Below are positions 6,522-11,159 of a stretch of 11,159 bases of DNA, piece by piece. Position 1 is the first letter of the stretch, and each line of letters opens with the position of its first letter. The notes under the pieces were generated by a model. That model did not search any database, was not told the origin of the DNA, and worked only from the letters and a program-made list of their open reading frames with translations. The translations under genes and the position numbers were made by a program. The DNA lies in the NCBI RefSeq assembly GCF_003477995.1, contig NZ_QUEM01000050.1, forward strand, positions 1-11,159, read 5' to 3'. This DNA is from Bacteroides sp. OF04-15BH (GTDB lineage: Bacteria; Bacteroidota; Bacteroidia; Bacteroidales; Bacteroidaceae).

Positions 6522-7160
6522 TTATACTACAATATTTACTTCTGGAGGTGGAGGTGGCAACTCACTCATAGTTCCAACATCGGAACCACTATCTTCAACT
6601 TTCATACTTCCAGCACTAACAGAAGCCGATACCCACTTAAAGAATGATTTTATTGTTGAACTGTCTGCTGTATCAAGTTGAACAACACTTTCAGTAATCT
6701 GTTTCAATACATTAGTGTCAGCACCTTGACCTGCAGCACATGCTACTACCATACCGAACTTACGCTTCTTAAATTCTGCCAAACCTTTATTTAAGTCATC
6801 TGTAGGAACACCGTCAGTCATAATGAAAACAAGCGGCTTCCAGTCGCCCTTCTGCTCAGCTGTAGTTTTTGTTACTTCCTGATCAACTCTTTTTGCCAAT
6901 AGAGTTAATGCTTCTCCTAAGGCTGTGCAACCATTAGCTTCTATTGTAGGCTGTTGGAATGATGACAGCTCAGTTAGTGGTGTCACTTGTTTTGCGCTAC
7001 TATCGAAAGTAATTATACTTAAATATGCCGTTTCCAGAGCATACGGATCTTGTCTCAATGTTGAAACCAGAACCTGTACTCCATTTTTAACTGCTTCAAT
7101 CGGCTCTCCGTACATAGATCCAGAGCAGTCCAAAAGTAAATAAACAGGTAATCTTCTCAT
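6522..7160 (-). CDS. Short TerY-like VWA protein 1
   Basis: A 212-residue von Willebrand A domain protein of the TerY type. The metal-ion-dependent adhesion site (MIDAS) is complete: D11-C-S13-G-S15, T79 in GCTALGEAL, and D116 in MTDG (114-117). TerY hallmarks are MRRLPVYLLLDCSGSM at the start, GEPIEAV (18-24), DPYALET (38-44), KGDWKPLVF (104-112) and SFFKWVSASV (172-181). The VWA domain fills residues 1 to about 185. After it comes a flexible tail ending in ELPPPPPEVNIVV (200-212), without the Cys-rich TerY_C domain of the longer TerY further along. The tail is repeated in its neighbour at 5145-5783. The gene lies 6 bp after the TerZ-like pair and is followed by an 84 bp gap containing hairpins. 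A role as a metal-dependent protein-binding partner of the kinase/phosphatase module is inferred. Confidence 0.92.
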   Translation of the reverse strand: MRRLPVYLLLDCSGSMYGEPIEAVKNGVQVLVSTLRQDPYALETAYLSIITFDSSAKQVTPLTELSSFQQPTIEANGCTALGEALTLLAKRVDQEVTKTTAEQKGDWKPLVFIMTDGVPTDDLNKGLAEFKKRKFGMVVACAAGQGADTNVLKQITESVVQLDTADSSTIKSFFKWVSASVSAGSMKVEDSGSDVGTMSELPPPPPEVNIVV

Positions 7161-7166
7161 TATTTA

Positions 7167-7889
7167 TTATTTTGAATAGTGATTGATAATTCTTTTAACT
7201 GTTTGTCTTAAATCATTATTCTCTTTGAAGGCATCTCCTATTGCCGCAAACTTCCATTCTCCATTGCGCCTATAAAGTTTTCCCATTATAAGAGCATCAG
7301 TTCCTGCAAATTGAGGGGTTTTAGCTACATCATATTTTGCGAAAACTGAATTTACCTTTGTTGGTGTACCTTCATACATTCTTATGGCCGCATAAGGAAT
7401 TTGAAGGAAGTCTATATTTTTAGGAGAATAAATATTAAGGAAAAAGAAAATCTGCTCAATCTGAGGATTAACTTTTAACAAATCAACAGTAATGATTTCG
7501 TTGTCAAGTCCGTCATCACCTCCCTTATCTCCTTCTATATCGTCAGGAGTATGGAACATAGATTTGTCATTAGACCAATCTTTTCCAATAGGTAGTCCTA
7601 CAGATGTGAAGAACTCTTTTTTATACATTGGTGAATATAATGTATCAACGAGTTGACCATTTGCGTCAAGCATAACGCAACTCAAATCCACATCTACATC
7701 AATTTCTTTTTTTACTGGACGCATCTCAGTCTTTCTTCCAAACCCTAAGAAGCCCTCACTTACAACGACTTCCTTCATTTCCTGGGTTTCAATAGCTCCC
7801 CAGTTACAACCTACACAGAAATTTGTAAGTTTAGTCCCAGAATCTTTTTCCAGGTTTATTCTTTGTCCTTTTTCAAGTCTTATAGCCAT
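7167..7889 (-). CDS. TerZ-like TerD-family protein, copy 2
   Basis: A 240-residue paralogue of the preceding gene. It shares KGQRINLEKDSG (7-18), NFCVGCNWGA (23-32), VDVDLSCVMLDANGQLVD (65-82), the acidic GDKGGDDGLDNEIITVDL loop (120-137), IPYAAIRMYEGTPTKVNSVF (164-183) and MGKLYRRNGEWKFAAIGDAF (202-221). Differences are an insertion of about 14 residues after NWGA (33-61), rich in Glu, Lys and Gly, and HTPDD (113-117) where other family members have HTGDD or HTGDN. That Gly-to-Pro change lies in the likely calcium loop. The ATG at 7889 is 5 bp after the upstream stop, with a weak AAGAG upstream. The first VWA gene starts 6 bp after its stop, so TerD-type and VWA genes appear to be translated from one message. 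Confidence 0.9.
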   Translation of the reverse strand: MAIRLEKGQRINLEKDSGTKLTNFCVGCNWGAIETQEMKEVVVSEGFLGFGRKTEMRPVKKEIDVDVDLSCVMLDANGQLVDTLYSPMYKKEFFTSVGLPIGKDWSNDKSMFHTPDDIEGDKGGDDGLDNEIITVDLLKVNPQIEQIFFFLNIYSPKNIDFLQIPYAAIRMYEGTPTKVNSVFAKYDVAKTPQFAGTDALIMGKLYRRNGEWKFAAIGDAFKENNDLRQTVKRIINHYSK

Positions 7890-7894
7890 ATCTC

Positions 7895-8575
7895 TTATTT
7901 TGAATAGTTTTTCATTACTCTTGCTATAGTGTTTACTATTGATCTGTCTTCAAAGGCATCCCCTATAGCTGCAAATTTCCAATCTCCATTACGTTTGTAT
8001 AATTTACCCATAACCAGACCTCTCATACCTCTACAAGTCGTCTGAGTTGCTACATCATATTGTGCGAAAACTGAATTTACCTTTGTTGGTGTACCTTCAT
8101 ACATTCTTATTGAGGCATAAGGAATATCAGAGAAGTCTCCCTGAAACTCTTGGGTATTATATATATTGAGGAAGAATACAATCTGGTTTATATTGTTATT
8201 TACTCTTGATAAATCGACTGTGATAATCTCATTATCAAGGCCGTCATCACCATTTTGGTCTCCTTCAGTATCGTCACCGGTATGGTGCAAGGCACCATCT
8301 CTTGAATCAGTTTTGCCATTAGGTAAACCAATATTCTTGTCACCGAAGCGATATAATGGTGACCATATATGATCGACAGGTTGACCATTTTCATCAAACA
8401 TTAAACAACTGAGGTCTAAGTCTACATCCAGAACCTTTGAACTCAGCCCGAAAAATGTACTTTTTACGACAGCTCCCCAATTACAGCCTACACAAAAGTT
8501 TACTAACTTGGCTCCATTGGATTTTTCAAGGTTGATTCTCTGCCCTTTTTCGAGTTTCCTTAATTCAATAGCCAT
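7895..8575 (-). CDS. TerZ-like TerD-family protein, copy 1
   Basis: A 226-residue TerD-superfamily protein of the longer TerZ/TerX-like kind. Motifs are LEKGQRINLEKSNG (8-21), NFCVGCNWGA (26-35, in place of VGLGWD), VDLDLSCLMFDENGQPVD (51-68), HTGDDTEGDQNGDDGLDNEIITVDL (98-122, an Asp-rich loop), IPYASIRMYEGT (151-162), and MGKLYKRNGDWKFAAIGDAF (189-208). The C at positions 28 and 31 (CVGC) is shared with the next gene and could form a metal site or disulfide; this is not established. I chose ATG at 8575, since the only upstream in-frame candidate is a TTG two codons earlier. It starts 10 bp after the canonical TerD and 5 bp before its paralogue. The two are tandem duplicates with a 77 bp stretch of near-identical DNA. 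Confidence 0.9.
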   Translation of the reverse strand: MAIELRKLEKGQRINLEKSNGAKLVNFCVGCNWGAVVKSTFFGLSSKVLDVDLDLSCLMFDENGQPVDHIWSPLYRFGDKNIGLPNGKTDSRDGALHHTGDDTEGDQNGDDGLDNEIITVDLSRVNNNINQIVFFLNIYNTQEFQGDFSDIPYASIRMYEGTPTKVNSVFAQYDVATQTTCRGMRGLVMGKLYKRNGDWKFAAIGDAFEDRSIVNTIARVMKNYSK

Positions 8576-8585
8576 ATTCAATAGA

Positions 8586-9137
8586 TTATTGATATTTGTT
8601 CAAATATTCTGCCAAATCCTGTTTCTGACCTACACCGATAGCTTCAAATTTCCACTGGCCATTGCGTTTATACAAACGTCCAAATTCTACAGCCGTCTCG
8701 ATGCTGAAATCTTCTTCTAACTCGTATTTTAATATTTCCTCATTAGTGTCGGTGTTATAAATTCTGATAAAAGAATTGTGAACCTGACCGAAGTTCTGTT
8801 TTCTTTCATCTGCCTTATGGATCGTCACTACGAAGCAAATCTCACAAGCCTCTGATGTTATCTTAGATAGATCAACCCGGATGCTTTCATCATCACCTTC
8901 ACCTTCTCCTGTAAGGTTATCTCCTGTGTGTTCTACTGCGCCATCTGGAGATTTAAGATTATTGTAGAATACAAAATAGTCATCAGACAATAATTTCTTG
9001 TTTTCTCCTAAAATGAATGCAGACGCATCTAAGTCAAAATCTGTGCCGGTACTGGATTCATTGGTATCCCAGCCCAAGCCAATAGTAAATTTGGGAATCT
9101 CAACATTTACTCTTTGTCCTTTTTCAAGATTAATCAT
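8586..9137 (-). CDS. terD: TerD-family calcium-binding stress protein (canonical)
   Basis: A 183-residue protein closely matching canonical TerD. Motifs are IGLGWDTNES (19-28), FDLDASAFILG (34-44), SDDYFVFYNN (51-60), SPDGAVEHTGDNLTGEGEGDDESIRVDL (63-90, with the complete HTGDN and GDDE calcium loops), RKQNFGQVHNSFIRIY (112-127), EEDFSIETAVEFGRLYKRNGQWKFEAIGVG (141-170). The start was set at the ATG at 9137, which gives the family N terminus MINLEKGQRV; an in-frame TTG 30 bases upstream would add an unrelated leader and overlap the -7 box. No clear Shine-Dalgarno is seen. It follows the 121 bp gap and is probably the first gene of a second transcription unit. Compared with the TerD at 10557-11114 it keeps the canonical HTGDN instead of SSGDD. 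Confidence 0.95.
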   Translation of the reverse strand: MINLEKGQRVNVEIPKFTIGLGWDTNESSTGTDFDLDASAFILGENKKLLSDDYFVFYNNLKSPDGAVEHTGDNLTGEGEGDDESIRVDLSKITSEACEICFVVTIHKADERKQNFGQVHNSFIRIYNTDTNEEILKYELEEDFSIETAVEFGRLYKRNGQWKFEAIGVGQKQDLAEYLNKYQ

Positions 9138-9164
9138 AACTAATAATTTTAAAGTTTTACAAAG

Positions 9165-9172
9165 CAAATTTA
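9165..9172 (-). promoter_or_regulatory. Bacteroidota-type -7 box before the second TerD group
   Basis: On the minus strand TAAATTTG (9172-9165) matches the Bacteroidota -7 consensus TAnnTTTG exactly. It is 27 bases upstream of the ATG at 9137. Transcription starting some 7 bases beyond the box would leave a leader of about 20 nt. No good TTTG or TTG -33 element is seen at 19-21 bp spacing, so strength is uncertain. The box favours the ATG at 9137 over an in-frame TTG at 9167, which lies inside it. Confidence 0.4.
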
Positions 9173-9200
9173 TAATGATAATCAGAGCTTTATGGAAAAA

Positions 9201-9255
9201 TGCAACATTATAAAAATAAGAAGATTATCAGTTAGCATTCTCTTGCAATGTTGCA
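9201..9255 (-). terminator. Possible terminator or attenuator after terA
   Basis: Just after the stop of the TerA-like gene, the minus strand has TGCAACATT (9255-9247). This pairs perfectly with AATGTTGCA (9209-9201) and is followed immediately by TTTTT (9200-9196). The 9 bp stem plus U-tract resembles an intrinsic terminator, but the 37-base loop is large and the stem is AT-rich, so it would be weak. The TTGCAA repeats overlap the 5' arm, so an operator role is an alternative reading. Confidence 0.35.
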
Positions 9256-9258
9256 ATG
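9243..9258. repeat. Tandem 8-bp repeat TTGCAATG x2
   Basis: TTGCAATG occurs twice head to tail (9243-9250 and 9251-9258), ending directly at the stop codon of the TerA-like gene. Each copy holds the palindrome TTGCAA, so the pair also forms TTGCAA-TG-TTGCAA, an operator-like arrangement. A third TGCAA motif lies at 9201-9205. Whether a regulator binds here is unknown. Confidence 0.5.
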
Positions 9259-9873
9259 TCATTTGCTACCTATATTATACTTGAATCCCCATTCATAACA
9301 TTTATCACAATCTGAATGACTATTGTGAAATGTCATGAGTTTTTTTATTTCTATATTGTTTATTCCTTCATTCTCTATTGATGCTAATGCGCAAAATCTA
9401 AGATTTGATGTTAAATCTCCTAATTTGACTAAAATATCCTCATGCCCTGGTATAATTATTTGAACCTGGGCATCTGTTTCGGACCATCGGGCAACACCTT
9501 CAAAAATAAAAGCATAAACTATAACTCTTTTTATTTGTGATAATCCTTCCGGGTTAATCAGAATTGTTTCACCGGTGTCGGAACTTCCATCCCTATCATC
9601 TCCTTTATGCCAAATATAGGGTGCTTGTGTATAACAACCCTGGTTTGTTACATTATCTCTAGTTCCTCCACGGCCATGAGAAAACTGGAGACCATCAATT
9701 AGCCTTTTCTTACCATTCTTAAGTTCATAGAAACAACCTAAATCAAGGTCTATTCCTTTCCCTGATGTTGCGTTCCAATTCAAGTTTATCTTTATTTCTC
9801 CCTTTATTGGTTCATTTTGTTTCCTTAAATCTATACGGTGTTTGTCTCCGGTTTTCTCTAATATTATAGCCAT
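9259..9873 (-). CDS. terA: TerA-like protein of the TerD superfamily
   Basis: A 204-residue protein resembling the C-terminal TerD-like half of TerA rather than TerD itself. Diagnostic stretches are INLNWNATSGKGIDLDLGCFYELKNG (29-54, including NLNWN and IDLDLGCFYEL), the APYIWHKGDDRDG loop (84-96), GETILIN (101-107), SQIKRVIVYAFIFEGVARW (112-130), CALASIEN (161-168) and YEWGFKYNIGSK (193-204). TerA proteins of enterobacteria are longer (about 380 aa), so this is a single-domain form. Near the C terminus it has H183, H186, C189 and C192 at exact three-residue spacing, which could bind a metal; from memory of TerA sequences, the two cysteines are not typical. It starts 25 bp after the upstream TerD gene and is followed by the 121 bp gap, so it may be the last gene of the first transcription unit. 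The superfamily call is secure and the TerA subfamily call is probable. Confidence 0.85.
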   Translation of the reverse strand: MAIILEKTGDKHRIDLRKQNEPIKGEIKINLNWNATSGKGIDLDLGCFYELKNGKKRLIDGLQFSHGRGGTRDNVTNQGCYTQAPYIWHKGDDRDGSSDTGETILINPEGLSQIKRVIVYAFIFEGVARWSETDAQVQIIIPGHEDILVKLGDLTSNLRFCALASIENEGINNIEIKKLMTFHNSHSDCDKCYEWGFKYNIGSK

Positions 9874-9898
9874 TTACACAATTATATTAAAGTTATTT

Positions 9899-10555
9899 TT
9901 ACATGAACTTTGATACTAACTCTTCAAGTCCGCCTTTATGTCCGATACCTGATGCTTGAATTTTCCATTCTCCATTTCTACGATATATACGACAAAATTC
10001 TACAGAAGCACAAGTCGAGAAGTCTTCAGTTAAATCATATCTATAGTCTTCCTTTCCTTCAGCATCATTTCCTTGCTTATATAATCGAACATATGCTCTT
10101 TCTACTTGCCCGAAATTCTGTTTTCTATTGATATAATCATAAATACTAACGGTTATGATTATTTCCTGAACCTCTGGATTTACTTTATCCAAGTCAATAT
10201 CCATGATTTCGTCATCACCATCTTCTGATGTGAGTCCATCTTCGTCATCTATTGAGCCAATAACAGACAGGTCAGGATCAACAGGTCTTGACTCTTTTCT
10301 TAATTTATCATTGTTGGACCAAAGCGATGAAGATACTATAGTTGACAAATCATTAGGTCTTACTCTCTTCTCGGAGTTATAAAACACTAGATAATCATCA
10401 GATATAGTTTTCTTGTTTGCACCAATTAAGAAAGCAGCCACATCTAAATCAAAGCCACATTGAGAGGCATCTTCATTTACATCCCAACCTAAACCAACTT
10501 TGAATTTATTCAACTCTAACTTTCTATTCTCTCCTTTTATTAAATTTATTGCCAT
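9899..10555 (-). CDS. TerD-family protein with acidic insertion
   Basis: A 218-residue TerD-family protein. The core motifs are present: KVGLGWDVNED (19-29), FDLDVAAFLIG (35-45), SDDYLVFYN (52-60), GDDEIMDIDLDKV (113-125), RKQNFGQVERAYVRLY (144-159), EDFSTCASVEFCRIYRRNGEWK (177-198) and GIGHKGGL (203-210). It departs from the canonical form between the FYN strand and the GDDE segment. The usual SPDGxVxHxGDN loop of about 20 residues is replaced by a stretch of about 50 residues (61-112) rich in Ser, Asn and Asp, ending in SIDDEDGLTSEDGDDE. That region is next to the expected Ca2+ site and adds several acidic residues. The gene starts 1 bp after the preceding TerD stop, so the two are almost certainly co-transcribed. 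Family membership is firm; any change in ligand binding is an inference. Confidence 0.92.
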   Translation of the reverse strand: MAINLIKGENRKLELNKFKVGLGWDVNEDASQCGFDLDVAAFLIGANKKTISDDYLVFYNSEKRVRPNDLSTIVSSSLWSNNDKLRKESRPVDPDLSVIGSIDDEDGLTSEDGDDEIMDIDLDKVNPEVQEIIITVSIYDYINRKQNFGQVERAYVRLYKQGNDAEGKEDYRYDLTEDFSTCASVEFCRIYRRNGEWKIQASGIGHKGGLEELVSKFM

Positions 10556-10556
10556 C

Positions 10557-11114
10557 TTATCTTACATATTTATTTACAAAGTATTGTAATCCACCTTTAA
10601 ATCCCTTTCCTACAGCTTCAAATTTCCACTCTCCATTATGTTTATATAGCCTTCCGAACTCTACTGCTGTCTCTATACTAAAGTCTTCATCAAGTTCATA
10701 CTTTGCTATTACTTCATTAGTTACTGAATTAAAAATTCTAATATATGAATTACGTACTTGTCCGAAGTTTTGTTTGCGGACATCAGCTTCATGTATCGTT
10801 ACAGTAAACACAATTTCTGTTACTTGAGGATTTACCTTATTTAAATCCACTGTAAGTGTTTCATCATCTCCACTATCGCTGTTGCCGCCTGAACGGTCAT
10901 CTCCTGAAGATTCTACAGCACCATCTGGTGAAACTGTATTGTTATAGAACACAAAATATTCATCCTGTGGTAACTTACCATCAGATGCAAGCATAAATGC
11001 AGACGCATCAAGGTCAAATTCAAAACCAGTACTTTCATTTGGATCCCAACCAAGGCCTACTCCTACATTCTTTAAACCTATTTCAATTCTTTGTCCTTTC
11101 TGTAAGTTTATCAT
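10557..11114 (-). CDS. terD: TerD-family calcium-binding stress protein (canonical)
   Basis: This 185-residue protein has the usual length and full motif set of the TerD family, which are cytoplasmic beta-sandwich proteins that bind Ca2+ through acidic loops and are linked to tellurite, phage and other stress resistance. Visible motifs are VGVGLGWDPNE (17-27), FDLDASAF (33-40), FVFYNN (54-59), SPDGAVESSGDD (62-73), the acidic run GDDETLTVDL (82-91), RKQNFGQVRNSYIRI (113-127), EDFSIETAVEFGRLY (143-157) and GEWKFEAVGKGFKGGL (161-176). The acidic aspartates in the GWDPNE, FDLDAS and GDDE segments are the expected Ca2+ ligands. The ATG at 11114 is preceded by AAGGAT six bases upstream, one of the clearer ribosome sites here. 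It is the first gene of the cluster in this window, and the next gene follows after 1 bp. The family call is secure; the exact paralogue name (TerD or TerE) cannot be decided. Confidence 0.95.
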   Translation of the reverse strand: MINLQKGQRIEIGLKNVGVGLGWDPNESTGFEFDLDASAFMLASDGKLPQDEYFVFYNNTVSPDGAVESSGDDRSGGNSDSGDDETLTVDLNKVNPQVTEIVFTVTIHEADVRKQNFGQVRNSYIRIFNSVTNEVIAKYELDEDFSIETAVEFGRLYKHNGEWKFEAVGKGFKGGLQYFVNKYVR

Positions 11115-11159
11115 ATTATTATCCTTAATTCCGCAACACTATTATAAAATATTTTTTTT
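11115..11159 (-). promoter_or_regulatory. Possible promoter and leader of the ter cluster
   Basis: On the minus strand the 45 bases before the first TerD gene are AT-rich. They contain TATAAT (11146-11141) and, overlapping it, TAGTGTTG (11141-11134), which differs by one base from the Bacteroidota -7 consensus TAnnTTTG. An AAGGAT ribosome site lies at 11126-11121. The matching -33 element would fall at about 11161 or beyond, outside the window, so the promoter cannot be confirmed. The gene could also be read from a promoter further upstream. Confidence 0.3.

Noticed and set aside
6503..6523. Hairpin followed by T6 read as a plus-strand intrinsic terminator
   Set aside because: No plausible plus-strand gene runs into it; the T-run is the complement of the AAAAA after the VWA 1 stop codon. 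It is kept only as a dyad.
8576..8581. Upstream in-frame start TTG at 8581 for the TerZ-like copy 1
   Set aside because: It adds only two residues, and ATG at 8575 gives MAIEL..., matching the paralogue's MAIRL... start.
9138..9167. Upstream in-frame start for the TerD gene (TTG at 9167, adding 10 residues)
   Set aside because: The added residues are not family-like, the codon is TTG, and it lies inside the -7-like box. The ATG at 9137 gives the standard TerD N terminus.
1..11159. CRISPR arrays, tRNA/rRNA genes, insertion sequences or transposases
   Set aside because: I saw no regularly spaced repeats, no cloverleaf or rRNA-like stretches, and no transposase motifs or terminal inverted repeats.

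Overview
The window is AT-rich and every supported gene lies on the minus strand, so transcription runs from high to low coordinates. Thirteen genes are packed with mostly 1-25 bp gaps. Many starts lack a clear Shine-Dalgarno and sit in A-rich leaders, and one gap carries a TAnnTTTG box of the Bacteroidota type. Together with a GYF_2/DUF4339-like gene, this suggests a member of the Bacteroidota (probably Bacteroidales). That assignment is an inference; no taxonomic marker gene is present.

Layout in order of transcription. (1) 11114-9259: two TerD-family genes and a TerA-like gene, with 45 bp of upstream sequence that may hold the promoter. (2) 9258-9138: a 121 bp gap with repeated TTGCA motifs, a hairpin followed by T5, and a -7-like box. 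It may end one transcription unit and start another. (3) 9137-7167: one canonical TerD and two longer, closely related TerZ-like TerD-family proteins. (4) 7160-5145: three short (212-215 aa) TerY-like von Willebrand A (VWA) proteins. The first and second are separated by an 84 bp gap holding three dyad symmetries. (5) 5133-4480: an AIM24/TIGR00266-family protein. (6) 4483-403: the TerY-P triad, made of TerY (VWA plus Cys-rich TerY_C), a PP2C phosphatase with a long N-terminal extension, and a protein kinase with a zinc ribbon and a possible FHA-like tail. (7) 333-1: a small GYF_2-like ORF that may be truncated.

Together this is a tellurium-resistance-type (Ter) stress-response cluster. In published comparative genomics, TerD-family proteins are Ca2+-binding beta-sandwich proteins. 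TerY-P modules are proposed to link MIDAS-dependent metal sensing by the VWA protein to Ser/Thr phosphorylation and dephosphorylation by the kinase/phosphatase pair. No terB or terC gene is in the window; they may lie outside it or be absent.

The most unusual features are a C8 run at the end of the third short VWA gene, where a -1 frameshift would fuse it in frame to the AIM24-like protein; an HxxHxxCxxC cluster in the TerA-like protein; an altered MIDAS in the second short VWA protein; shared proline-rich C-terminal tails; and a 77 bp near-identical block in the two TerZ-like genes.
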